NCBI GenBank assembly: GCA_030248295.1
Contig: JASANH010000264.1
Location: 186,001 to 250,000 of the forward strand
Source of the DNA: Mesodorylaimus sp. YZB2_4
Taxonomy: Eukaryota > Nematoda > Enoplea > Dorylaimida > Dorylaimidae
DNA length: 64,000 nt
Reading direction: 5' to 3'
A program made the position numbers and the translations under genes. Positions 48,915 through 60,776 of the stretch are shown here, one piece after another. Below the pieces are notes generated by a model. That model saw only the letters and a list, made by a program, of their open reading frames with translations. It did no database searches and was not told the origin of the DNA. The stretch's first letter is position 1. Each line of letters starts with the position of its first letter.

Positions 48915-49803
48915 CTGGGTTGCTTTATGTTTAAGGTTGCCGACCGTCCAGGGTTGCCGACTAATGTATAAGGGTACGGGAGAGGTCAAAGCCGTCCTAT
49001 GTTGCCGACTAATGGTAGGAAGCGCGATAGGCGCGAAATTCAAACTGTATGAACTGTGCTGAAGGAATTTTTATTCGTACCTACAACGGCGTACCCACAA
49101 GTCCAGCCACATATATTCTAAATGTCGTTTTTTACTGTCAAACCCATTTCTTCACTTCAATAAATAGATACAGTTGATACAAAATTGATGCACGCACCCC
49201 TTAGCTTTCTATGCAATATCTATAATATACATGCACGCTGAACCTACGGCAATAAGGCACCAAAGCCATTCATGACTGAAGCTCGCATTCGAATATGCAA
49301 GAATCTGGGAATCTGCAAGAATCGCGAAGAGCGTTGATTGCAGACGATGCAAAAATGTGTTGAGGGCTGGGTGAAGCTGCCAGCCCTTTGTATGGTTGTT
49401 CGTCCTCGGACCCAGCCTGCCCACCCACCAAGGGGGGGGGGGGGCACGGTACAAATAAAAATGATTAGCCTCAATTCAACTTTTGCAAACAAGCATGTTA
49501 AGATTTCCGTGAATTGTGTTCATCTTTCGATAACACTTTCCGCAACAGATTCTGGAAAATTTCCAAAAGAAAAGCAACCCGGAGCCTTTGTAACATCCAA
49601 TGTGGTACAGTGCGCACAGTTTCTGATAAACTTTCAGAGCAGAAAATGTATTTGCGCATCATATTTTGCATACTGTAGATGACCATTAGTCAGCAACCTA
49701 GGGCGGGTTTGACCTCTCTCGAATCCTTAAACATTAGTCGGCCGGCAACCCTGGACGATCGGCAAGGCTGGACAGTCGGCAACCTTGGACATACGGCAAC
49801 CTA
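48915..49803. mobile_element. 0.9 kb element with approximately 100-bp inverted termini
   Basis: The left arm (48915-49015) and the right arm (49683-49803) are imperfect inverted copies. Both carry GGTTGCCGAC, GTCCAGGGTTGCCG, GACTAATG and GAGAGGTCAAA-CC in mirrored order. The arms are themselves built from units like GTCCAGGGTTGCCGA, with one more unit on the right. The 660-bp interior has no convincing ORF and ends with a poly(G) run near 49432-49444. It is likely a non-autonomous DNA transposon of unknown superfamily. Confidence 0.7.
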
Positions 49804-51773
49804 GAACATATTCGGACAGGCGGAGAAGGAACCACTTGCACGGAGAGGTGCGGGTTACATAACCAATTGCACGCTAGGAAGAGAATGACAGACGACAATG
49901 AAAGGAAGAGGCCTGCTTGATATCGGTTGCAAAGGAAACTACAGAGTAGATGCCTAACATGCAAGTAGTGGAACTGAGAATGCTTAAGTTGACGCTAGTA
50001 GCCTATTCAGCCAGCTATGTGGTGGCGGCAGAACCAACGTAAATTCGTTGCATGAACACCATCACAAGAACCACATTGCTTTGGACCATGTTATCAGCGC
50101 CATAATAGTGCAAGAAATCCTTTCCCGGTTTTTCTAGTCCAGTGCTGCGTGTTACTTTGTGTGGCCTCTCAAAATGAGTTGTATGCTGCAAAATCGGTTG
50201 TAGTCTCAAAGATGTGCCTACGCATGCTTAACTTTTACGTTCAAAATTTTAGTGAACAAAATTTAAATTTGGAATTAATTGCAAAGAAGAGGTTTGCTAA
50301 TTTATGAATTTCCGTCTTTTTAAAATTGAGACTTTGCCTAAACGTGTTGGATTTTGACACTGTACTTAGGCCTAGCACTGTCGCATGGTTATATCTACAA
50401 GTGTCGTACTACAAATACAGTCTAATATTGCGTCTGACTTACGCGGAAAGAGCGAACGAATTCGTGATTGGGAGGTTGCACTTTAGTCTTGAGCCCTTTA
50501 ATGTCGTGCTTCCCGAATGATTTAAATCTGCGATGCTTTTTTGAGAAAATTTGGCATGCGAAATTAAAAAATTGAATGATAGAAGAGTAATTATGTGATC
50601 GAAATTCATATTTCTTGCCCCAAAATTTAAAGTTTGATTAAAAGAATTTGGATATAAAGTTAAAACATTTTCAGTTTCGAGCTTATCAGCCGATGATTGC
50701 ATAATCAGTCGTAGGTTCTGGCCGATACCGATGATTGCCTCCTCGTTACACCTGGGGCTCGCCCATGGTCTTCAAAAGTAAAACGAAGAATGTGCTTAGA
50801 ATCTCCTCTAATTAAAAAAAGGATCTCTGCTCCCAATGTTTTAAAGCCTCCGCCTTTGAATTGGTTTAATGAAGCTGGTGGGAACCCTGTCAAGTTCATC
50901 TTCTGCCATTGGTCGCCCCGCTGAAATGATGCTGTAAATGTGTATAGAGGTATGCACATATAGCCCTGGTTTTAGTGGTATGGCACCAGACTTTTTCGAT
51001 TTTTGTTCGAACTATCGCGAGTTTCGACGCCACGAAAAGTAAACCGCAGGCTGTAGTTTCCGTGATCAGGAGCTCAGCATTAGCCAAAGTGAGTATTTTT
51101 GTTTTTTGATCCAACATTTCGCTTTAAAATGCGCTGCCCTCCCGGAGGCCAGTCGAAACAATCTCTTCGAATGCTATATATTTCAAAAGACACCTTTCTG
51201 GCAGGTACTTGTTTTTGTACTCGCATGCATAAAGTTACAGAAAATTCAGTCGCATACTGCGGTGCACAAAAAATTCTCAACTCCTAATCAGTCATAAATA
51301 ATAATATTAAATTAACAATCCAATCTGGTGGTGAACTAACAGAAAGAAGCCTAGAAAAAAATGAGAAATTCATGCAAAACCCCGAAGTAGGAGTGACAGG
51401 GCTTCAAAACAAAACCGTCTATTTAGCGAAACCGTTCTGGTTTCGCTAAATTAATGGACATGCCACAATAATTTACGAGTATTTGAATTGGTTGTTTAAA
51501 AAATTCTGACACCGGCTAACGTTATTTTACAGTCTTGATCTCTTTGCAAAGGCTTGCAAGGCATGAATGAAACAATGCAGCTTTAAGGCTGGACCCAGTT
51601 TCAGCCCCAAGTTTTTCAATATATCTTGGCGATTCAGCGACAACAGTGCGATGCCATCGATTTCCTGAAAGTATATTTTACAGGTCTTGCATCACTTGGA
51701 GTGGCGAAGGGTGGGTGAGGCGAAGACGCTGTATGTCCATGCGGCTTACAGTAGTGTCTAGATTTTGGAGGGT
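49804..51773. other. Region without recognised features
   Basis: Only short open frames are present, none of which I recognise. The sequence is AT-rich from 50250 to 51600. I see no repeat or RNA gene that can be supported. Confidence 0.4.
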
Positions 51774-52343
51774 CTAGATCAAGATCAGGCGTCTTTTACA
51801 CACTGGAGCATCTGCTATACTGCATTTACTTTCGGGTTTATGCTGCTTCTCTGACGAAATCATCATATTTTTCCTAGTTTCGCGCTCTTTTTCGCTGAAG
51901 CTTTCACTCGATGGTGAAGAGCTGCTGCAAACGCGCTTCTGGCCCTGTAACAACAACAACGACAAGGGTTATCATACAAAGAAGTGAAAGTCGGATCTGG
52001 AACACGCAAAAGAATTTTCACAGCTGTCACGAAAAACTGACAAAAAGGTATTAGCTATATATTATGACTATTAGCTATCTGGAACAAACTCCTACCACAA
52101 GCATATAGTTTCCCTCATGTGCTGTCGGCTGACTGAAGTATTTTCTTTGCACACTTACCTTTGCCAAATTAGGAAATCGAGCTGAGACATATAATTTCCT
52201 TTAGCGATTGCATTCTGAGGCAGCTTAAGTGTACAGCCAAAAGGGAGGTCGTGCAAACTTTTGGGGATTCCCTGCTGTATTTCCATGCAATCATAAAATA
52301 GCTCATTCAACGAAAATAATGCGCTCTGATGCATTTCGGGCAT
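51774..52343 (-). CDS. Unidentified spliced gene (133 aa from first Met)
   Basis: Three exons fit in phase: 52343-52159, 52023-51978 and 51944-51774, with GTAAG and GTATG donors and GTGACAG and GTTACAG acceptors. The first exon reads MPEMHQSALFSLNELFYDCM and ends LDFLIWQ. The second adds CENSFACSRSDFHFF. The third is Ser- and Lys-rich with SSSSPSSESFSEKERETRK and ends CKRRLILI. Upstream exons may exist. The charged, serine-rich tail suggests a disordered, perhaps nuclear, C-terminus, but I do not recognise a family. Consistent phases across three exons are the support. Confidence 0.4.
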
Positions 52344-52589
52344 GGCCCCAAGGACTGTTTAAGACATGGTCGTTGCTACTGTGTGGAGAGAACCTAAATT
52401 CGCCAGCCCAGACACATCTGGCGTTGGCAACAAGATCCACATTCACTGGCTCGTAAAGGGTGATCCGTGCTGACTTTGGTTTTTCCTACGCCATCGACAG
52501 TCAAACTGTTTGCCAGCGTGGGCATCTTAGGACCAGACGCATTCGACACCAGGCTAGTGCATCCTTGCACAAAGCATTCGAGAGCTCCA

Positions 52590-53160
52590 TTATCGGACTA
52601 TCATTCAACTAACAATAAGGCTAAAATAGATGCACAGCTTACACGAGTTCCACGAGAAAGCGAAGATTCCTCCTAAGAGGGCCTGTATGTAATATGTCAT
52701 TGCATTACCATACAGTAGGTACCGCACGTCTCGCTTTCGCGCAATGTGCACTCGGTTGTAAAGTACAGTAGTGCCCAGTCTACAGGGCACAACGTGGTCC
52801 AAAAGTCGTCTCCTACTTCAACTTGTTGTAAAAAACCATCCGGCTCTACAGGTTTGGTGGTTTTAATCAATAAAATCATGTATCAGAGTGTTTTCATCCA
52901 CGTACTGGCCCAGGTGCATTTTCCGCAACTCGAACTTAAACCCCCCGAAAGTTGAGGTTATTCCTTCCTCTGTGACGTTGGCCAGATAGGGAGACCAGTT
53001 TGCAGCTGCAGCACGAATAGGTCGTCACATCGCAGCCAGGGGGATTCAGGTACAGGCCGGCAGGCGAGGGAAAAGAACCTAAATTCGCCAGCCCAGACAC
53101 ATCTGGCGATGGCAACAGAGTGACAGGCATGGGCAACAAGACTCGCATTTGTGCGGTCAA
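52590..53160 (-). pseudogene. Degraded coding fragments, partly duplicated
   Basis: A minus-strand frame starting near 53025 reads ANVTEEGITSTFGGFKFEL and continues RKMHLGQYVDENTLIHDFID to a stop. An adjacent frame reads LLPSPDVSGLANLGSFPSPA. That peptide recurs at 52386-52432 as LLPTPDVSGLANLGS, and the segment 52590-52945 is homologous to 44785-45020. Shared peptides imply ancestral coding sequence, but stops and frame changes break it. It could be exons of a live gene or a transposon remnant. Confidence 0.4.
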
Positions 53161-53169
53161 GAGAATCGT

Positions 53170-54278
53170 GAACGAGCAGTCAATCGGAGCACCGGAGCCC
53201 GGGCCACAGCTCGTTCAATACAGACAGCAGGGTCAGTGTAAAGTGCGAGAAATCCATTAATCACCAGGGAAGTGTAAAGTGTATAAAATGCAGTGGTCTC
53301 CGTCAAAGAAATCATCGATATTCTCGACAACCACGCATCGAATTTGAATAGCGATAGGCTCAAATAAAAGAGCGTCAAAAGTTGCACAGGTCGCTGCAGT
53401 TTCTGTTGAAAAACCCGGCAACATTGCAGGAACAACAATGGAAGTATTTTATTTTCTAATTGACTTTACTCCTCAATGATTAGGAAATTTCAGCAGAAGT
53501 TTATTTGTTCTGCAGTGAGTATGAGGTTTTTTGGATGCGCATTTCAAATTTTATTACGATCGGTTGCGTAATAGTGGAATTGAATCAGTGAATACTGTTA
53601 TGCTCTACGCGTCAGCAAAGTCGAGTTCACTCCATTGAAAATGTGCCATTCTCGGGAGTACACGTACAAATGAGTTGTGCATGGGGTTTCTTTGGGTAAA
53701 AAATGGTTAGTGTTATTCCCCATGGGAAGAAATGCGTGAATGCAACATCAACGGTGGCAAATTTCAAATTTCCCGCCACTCCCACAGCGATGAGGCGACT
53801 TTACACTGCGAGGAATCAGAGCTCGTTCGAATTATTGGACAATCTTATCAGATCTCAATGTGCATGTGCTTGAATGATGGAGCGAGAAAAGTATTTGACC
53901 CGTAAGCGAAATTTGACTAAACTGCCCGGATGCAAAAGGAGACATGAAATTGCTTAGGCTTTTTGAAATTGGTCTCCCTGGCAAAAATGTGCTTTGCATG
54001 GAGTTTAATTATAAAGGAAACTCTGTGAAAATTGTACTATTCTTCATCTTGTTCTGTAAAATTAAAATAGCGTACTTGCTGAGCATATTGAAAATCTAGC
54101 GCGGGCAGTTTTTGTCATAGGCTGCCAGTGACTTGCGCACAGTCGTGTGCGCCTGCTGGACGATTTACAGTAGAGAATTAAAAATCGAAAACTTCTCTAT
54201 TCGAAGCTCGACACATTTTTGATTTGGGATCAAGTTTGGTCTTTCTGCGTTTCTAAAAAAAATACTTTTATCGTAAAA
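53170..54278. other. Upstream region of the AP-3 mu gene
   Basis: No gene recognised. It should contain the promoter of the AP-3 mu subunit starting at 54279. No clear TATA box or other element could be supported. Confidence 0.4.
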
Positions 54279-57200
54279 ATGATCAATTCGCTATTCATTA
54301 TAAACGCATCGGGGTGAGAAGATTTTTTCCGCGATCTTTTCGCCGATTTTTTGGACAAATGCAAAACACTTTTCTTCAGGGATATTTTGTTGGAGAAACA
54401 TTGGAAATCAGTTATTCATCGTTCGATTTGTGACTATTTCTTCGAAGCACAGAAACGAGTAAAATTTCAATCATTGAAATCAATCTTAAATTTAAAAATT
54501 TTAAAAATTTTGGTTTCAGGCTTCGACACCCGACGATGTCCCGCCGATTATTTCCACCCCCCATCATTATTTGATAAGTATTTATCGAAATCAAATGTAT
54601 TTCGTTTCCGTTGTGACCCTTGAAGGTAAAATTTTTTTCCTAGAACAGACAAAAACATGAATTTCTTTCCAAACCAACTACGTGCAACCTACATTTTTAA
54701 GATTTGTCTTGTTTTAGTCCCACCTTTGCTTGTAATTGAATTTTTACATCGCGTTGTGGACACGTTAAAAGATTATTTCGACGAATGCACGGATGCCGCG
54801 ATCAAAGAACATTACGTGATTGTCTATGAGGTTGCTGTTTGTGCACATTTTCAAAAAATAGTTTGCTGAAGTGTTTTATTTTTCTAGCTTTTGGACGAAA
54901 TGTTAGACAATGGATTCCCATTGGCCACGGAATCGAATATTTTACAAGAATTGATCAAGCCGCCGAATCTTTTGAGAACTATCGCCAACACGATGACTGG
55001 GAAAACCAAGTAAGTGGGTGAACTTCTCAGATCTCTGGGCGTCGTGGCTGCGTTAGTGTCTAGCAAGGCAACTCCGTGTGGTTTGTCTTTGACCTTGCTA
55101 TCAGATGCTTATCGATCGGCATGAATGGAATAGTAGAAGGCATTTGAAAAAGATTCAGTGCCACGGGCTATGCTTTGGTCAACGGCGACCTGCAGGTAGA
55201 ATTGACTATGATGGCCGCCTGGGAGTAAGGAGTTATAGTGTGAACTGACGAGGCTTTCAGGCATAAGCGCATCGAGCATGAGGATGAGCCTAGTGAAAGC
55301 GATGAGTCATGTCATTGTGGGGGGGAGACTCTGCTTACCAGTAATTCGATGAATTCATGGCAAAATACAGTAGCAAGCAGTTTGCAGCAAGAGAGGAATT
55401 TGAACAGTAGTGCTGACTGCCAAACTTTCGTTTGGTAGTCGGACGCATCGCTGATAACCGTCTCGGCGATGTTACGGTCAAAGGTTGTGTTATAGTTTGC
55501 TTGGCAGAGCTGGAAACTGCTTGGCCCTGAGTTCAACTCTGGCGGTCTGAGAACATGGTGAAGTTCTCTCTGCGCCTTGCACACATGGCGGTGGGTGACT
55601 CACCCTTCATCCCTCAGGGGTCAATAAACGAGAGATTTCATGGGACGGGGGCTCTCAAGTTCAGGTCTTCAGGAAAATTCAGAAGGGTGGTGCAGGCAGT
55701 TTTCGTACTGCAATATGTCAGTCAAGTCGGATTATTGGCCAGGAAACCCGCCGTGAGGTGGGAACAGACAAGTCGCAATCATGCGTTATGTGGCTAGTCG
55801 TCTAAAAAGACGTGAAGGGCCTGCCGCACAATGTTCACCTCTAACAGGCAACGCAAGTATCTGAAGATGACATTTCTCAACCGATAAGTCGGTCAGAGCT
55901 GGGCTCCTACTTTGAAGATCATTGGTTGCAAAAAACGAATTCAACTCGCAGTTTCCTTATCTCTTGTTTGTGACCTGTGAGAATGGCAAAAATTCATTAC
56001 TTTTAAAAAATTTTTAAACTTGTTTTTACGCAAATCACATCCGCATCTGGATTTCACCCGTACAGGAATCCTGTAGCAGCCTGGAATGTCATGGCTATCT
56101 TAAGAAAATCAGTAAAATGAACGACTTATTTCAGTCTGAGCGAGACTCTTCCAACTGGTCAATTATCCAACATTCCATGGCGACGTAGCGGAGTCAAATA
56201 TACGACAAACGAGGCATATTTCGATGTGATTGAAGAAATCGATGCCATTATCGATAAATCTGGAAGCACTGTCTCAGCTGAGATTACCGGATATGTAAGT
56301 ACTTGATCGAAATAGAGAATCACACAGTGGAGGGCTCATCGTGATGTGCTTTTTTGCCCCACTTTCACATGCAGTAACATTGTAAAACTGAGTTTCGCTT
56401 CGCAGCTCAGCACTTGTATAAATGACCTCATTTGGATGAAACAATTTTTAAAATATAATTCCCCTAAAGTAGACAAAAAATGATGGAATGTTTGGGTGTC
56501 GAACTCTTGCATGGATCGTTTCAGGTGGATTGTTGTATCAAATTGACGGGCATGCCCGATTTGACTTTGACATTTATGAATCCACGATTACTGGATGACG
56601 TGAGTTTCCATCCGTGCGTTCGTTTCAAAAGATGGGAGGTAAGATTTTTTCGCGTTTCTTGTGTTTGTTCTATTTGAAAAAAGAACTGAATTTTGGTTTC
56701 AGAACGAACGTGTTTTGTCATTTGTTCCACCCGATGGCAATTTTCGTCTGATGACATACCACATCGGGGCGCAAAGTCTGGTGGCCATTCCCATTTATGT
56801 CAAACATTCGATTACATTCCGCGAAGGCCAGGGCGGCCGACTGGACGTCACTGTCGGCCCCAAGCAGAGTATGGGAAAAATCGTAAGTAGTTTCTTTCGG
56901 GGTGCCGAGGAAGTCTGTGTGTGTGGGCGACGTCTGGGCCAGACGATGGGTGTGACGAAAACTTCTCCGCCTTTTTTATTTTCCTTCTTTTAACGAAGAC
57001 ATTATTTATGAAAAGCTGTGATAATTTAAAAATCCTTGAAAACCCCTTTTATCTTTGGAGGTTAAAGCACAAAATACACTTTTATATTAGGCTTATTAGA
57101 GGTATCTTTCTCATAAGGCCCTGGGAGATGAAGGGCGCGGAGTAGCCATATGCGCCAGGGTTTTTGAGAACTTTTAGCTGGCCAAGCCGGGGGGGGGGCG

Positions 57201-58381
57201 TGCAGCAGGAATTGAGTGCTGGTCTGGCCAGTTAGTGCTTGAAGTAGCCGAAAGGTAGCCGGTTTCTGTAGCCGAAAGGCCGCAGGACAAGGGTTGCCAA
57301 GAGAAGTTGTCAACAGAACTACGTAGTCCGTTCATTCCCCTTACACTAGTGCACCTTTTACGCCAATCGATGATGATGGCAGATGACTTGTCTCTTATAA
57401 ACGGAAGGCTGTTTTCTTAAATGCAGTGAAAGTATATTTTTTAAAAAAAATTCAAATTTAAAAACGGCGGGAAAAATGTGCATATATCCGTTTCCAAGGA
57501 TTCTGGCGGTTATTAAGGGTCCAGTTGATTTTCATTTGTTTCTAATTTGTTTCAGCTGGAAGACGTGGCCGTTGAAATTCAGATGCCGCGTATTGTTCTT
57601 AATTGTAATCTGATGCCATCGCAAGGACGATATACGTTCGATCCGGTCACAAAAATCCTATTATGGGATGTCGGAAAGATCGAAATGGGCAAACCACCTA
57701 ATATTAGGGGAACGGTAAGATTTTGTTATTTTTGAAAAAAGCACCAGTTTTTGCTGGTGGGGCCAGGTGTCCTCGCTGGGCAGGCATGACAGGCTTTACG
57801 CATATGATGCGTAAGTGAGACCTATCGTAGGTGACTGACGCACTTGACATGGCAGTTTTCATGTAAGGGCATTTTGTGCCAGCACAGCATCCCATAACGA
57901 TAGGGGCGAGAAGGGGACATCGGAGGATTTCTCGTTAGCTTCTCGACGGAAGAGGGTCGTCCCGCTGAGTTGGGTGGAGATGCAATAAGAGTGGGATGTT
58001 TATTCTCCAATGTATGAGCATTAGCGTTCGTCCAGGCTGGCCTTTCCGAACCCGATCCAGATGAAAAACGGGTCAGATTTCGGGATTGAATGTTGTGGAG
58101 ATAAAATGCTTTGCTGCTTTGTATGTTGGTCCAGTGACCACCGCCGGTTATTGTGGCTCATCTATTTTCAGATGACGACACAAAATAGTGCAGGCTCGGG
58201 CACCAGCTCATCGTCGAGCAGTGTGGACAGCAATCCAACCATAAACGTTCGCTTCCACATCAATCAGTTGGTTCTGTCCGGACTGAAGGTCAGCCGACTG
58301 GACATGTATGGCGAGAAGTATAAACCATTCAAAGGGGTCAAATATTTATCGAAGGCTGGAAGATTTCAAGTTCGTACCTAG
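54279..58381 (+). CDS. AP3M1: AP-3 complex subunit mu
   Basis: Medium chain of the AP-3 adaptor. It binds tyrosine-based YxxPhi cargo signals and sorts cargo from endosomes and trans-Golgi to lysosome-related organelles. Ten exons: 54279-54313, 54380-54458, 54520-54625, 54718-54830, 54888-55009, 56135-56294, 56525-56638, 56703-56882, 57556-57714 and 58172-58381. Phases agree and 1278 nt give 425 aa (human AP3M1 418 aa). It starts MINSLFIINASGDILLEKHW, the mu3 N-terminus. The longin-like sigma domain spans about 1-140. The mu homology domain covers the rest, with MPDLTLTFMNPRLLDDVSFH, FVPPDGNFRLM and DMYGEKYKPFKGVKY, and ends AGRFQVRT. Introns hold SINE copies near 55480-55800 and 57740-57990. 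There is no sign of truncation. Confidence 0.96.
55480..55800 (+). repeat. SINE-like repeat copy in AP-3 mu intron
   Basis: Shares GCTTGG, GAGTTCAACTC (a good RNA polymerase III B box), CTGAG, CCTTGCACAC, TGG and GACTCACCC with 63520-63640 in order. It is more diverged than the other copies; boundaries are approximate. Confidence 0.5.
57740..57990 (-). repeat. SINE-like repeat copy in AP-3 mu intron
   Basis: The reverse complement carries GTGCTGGCACA, TGCC, CTGCCATG, GTCACCT, TCTCACTTA-CATCATAT and AAAG in the same order as 63728-63825. Diverged; boundaries are approximate. Confidence 0.5.
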
Positions 58382-58692
58382 GCTAATCGTGTAGGAAAAG
58401 GGAGGCTGGTGTTCCGTGTTGTGTGTGCGATTGTATTGTGTCATGTATGTGGAGCTACTTTTAGGAATTTGGTTTATTTATATCTTTTGGTATTTGCTTT
58501 GGGGTGAAAAGGAAATTGTGGCTCAGGTTCGAGGATGTTTTCAATCCGCATCCTTGTTTATTGAATAGCTGGCCCGATTACACGTGATGCTACAACCAAA
58601 AAGAAGTAATCGTTGGCAGTTTGCCCTCATTTCCCTGTATTTGTATTTGTCAAACCTCACCTAGCCCCACATAATTTGCAAAATTTGCTTGA

Positions 58693-58960
58693 TTATAGAA
58701 ACTCCTTGCTAGAAATCGTTGAAACTGCTGCATATTGTGTGTAAGCAACGATTATGCTAAAAACCAACCCAAAACAAGTGAATTTGATCAATTCAGAATT
58801 TTCTCCTCTTTGGCTGATAACATACTGGCATAGAACAGCGGCGGGCTTACTGTTAGTTGCGGGGGGCGGATGCTCTCGCTGCAAGCCACGCAACTTTTTC
58901 CTGACCAGAGCGCAGAATGGCGTAATTGAATCGAACACTGCCTGGTTGGCCCTGTTGATC
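58693..58960 (-). pseudogene. Frameshifted last exon of a CTLD-gene paralogue
   Basis: Homologous to the last exon of the CTLD gene at 60777-61088. One frame gives SVRFNYAILRSGQEKVAWLA, matching ARFDFAFMRHGQGGIEWIA. A second gives SKPAAVLCQYVISQRGENSE and a hydrophobic tail, matching KPVAVLCQQVIEQREHPE and the membrane segment. The frames change at a run of six C on the minus strand (GCATCCGCCCCCCGC); removing one C restores a continuous reading. The 5' part of the exon hits stops. It is a decayed paralogue, or a live exon with a one-base sequencing error. Confidence 0.65.
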
Positions 58961-60776
58961 AGTTGACTCGACTCGTACACCAGTTGGCTGCTATTGTCTC
59001 AAGTTTCCCCGTAATTGTCTGAAAAGATTGGTTTTTGGGGCTTGACGTTGTATTTACATATAAATACAGAGTATATTTGAAATTGAAGCCTTCATGTCAT
59101 AAAAAAAGGATTTATTTGGAGAAACCTACTGTACAGTACACAAGGCGCAAGGCACACAAGGCCTTTTTAAGGGGCAAGGCGTACTTCGCCTGGCTGCATG
59201 AAGGCAAGCCTTTCGACTACGACCAGTGGAGTGTACTGCATCTGCCGCGGAAACATCAACTGTAGTGGTTCGGTCTTCCAGCCAGGGGAGAGTATTGATC
59301 CCTGACTGCATGCTGAGGTGACAACGTTATTTATGGAAACTTTGATCGTGATACATGATAACTGTATTTATTGCCCCCCCCCCCCCCCATCATTTGCTCT
59401 CCTGTGCTACAATATTATGATATATCGGAGACTGCAAGCAAGCAGTTCCGGTGGTTATTTTCTGCAAATATTATGATCGTTTGTGAGCATAGTTGATAGA
59501 AAAATATACCACACGCACGCAAGCCTGGAGCTCTTGCACTTGTTGACTTGTTTCTTTCTGTTGATTGCGAGGATTCACGCCTGCCTGACTTGCAGTGGTC
59601 TACTGTACAGGGTTACATAACTGTGACAGCGGCCGCGGTGGTGCAGCGGCAAGGCACCACCGGGAGTGGAATTGGCACCAATTCAGCCTGCCGAACCGAT
59701 CTGGGCTGGATCGGATTGGGGAAAGCGACCCAAGCTGTGGGTCGGCCAGACAGGAATTTTGTAGTTCTCAGAAAGTTCACTCTTTTCGATATGACTTGGT
59801 ATAGGATGTTCGCATCTTGATTTTTTGGAGGATTGGAAAATAGAGAACTGGCTCGATGTCGTGAATGTGACCAGCAGAAATGAGGCCGCAAAAATAAATG
59901 TGTCCATGTCGGATTGAGGCGTACTTTTTCAGCATTGATAGCGAGGCCGCATCCTTTTGAGAATATTCCTTTAAGCAAGTTCACGGTTGAGTGGAGCTAC
60001 GGGCAGTACGAGGCTAGGCGGCATAGTTTATGCTCTGCAGCAATCTGGCCGATGCAGCTGACGCAGCTAATGTTTTTAAGGATCTCGGCGCACCAGTGCA
60101 CCTAACCGTGGTGCAGCAGCGCAAAAAAGCAACCTATCAACCGGACCAGTTTACCAGACCTGATTACTTCACGACAACGATTACGAGGAGATTGACTCAT
60201 TGACATCATCATCTGTGTGGCAGTGGATCATACGAAGAGCAACCTCAGGGTCTAGCGCCTCTCGCTCTGATCTGCCTTAGTAAACTTGAAAAGGCTACGT
60301 AGAGTGGGGCTTTTGATGGCCGTTAACGGGCTGTATGACATGAGAGCTGCGGACGCGAGGGAAGGCGTAGGGTAAGTTCTGTTTCGTAGCCTGGCTGGAT
60401 AGATGAGTATACAGTGCATATTCTGGCTGGATAGATACAGCTGGCCAGGCTAGATAGATACAGCGCATATTCAGTTTCAAACCCTCCATGATCAATTACT
60501 GTACGCAAATTTACTCGAAATATTACAGGCAAATGCAAGACCTAAAACTGCGCAGTGGGACGAGACAAAGTGAAGTTGTGTGCATTGCCTTCCAGAACAC
60601 TAATAAAATCAAGATCTTCTGCTGCTCCTCATTTTTTAACACAAGGCTTTTGTCGCATACAGTACATTGACTGAAGATAAAGCTTTTATAAGATTACAGT
60701 GGTTTACCTAGACAAGACAAAATCACAACAGTAATTAACATGTCGAATCTCTCAATATCCTACATTATGTAGCAAA
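58961..60776. other. Intergenic region with CTLD-like fragment and repeats
   Basis: A plus-strand frame ending at 59265 reads YFAWLHEGKPFDYDQW, which resembles the WxDGxPFxYxxW core of a C-type lectin-like domain on the opposite strand to its neighbours. A poly(C) run lies near 59374-59387. Bases 59690-59770 resemble hAT-like copy 2 (18160-18250). Bases 60390-60480 repeat GGCTGGATAGATA-like motifs. No intact gene was found. Confidence 0.4.
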
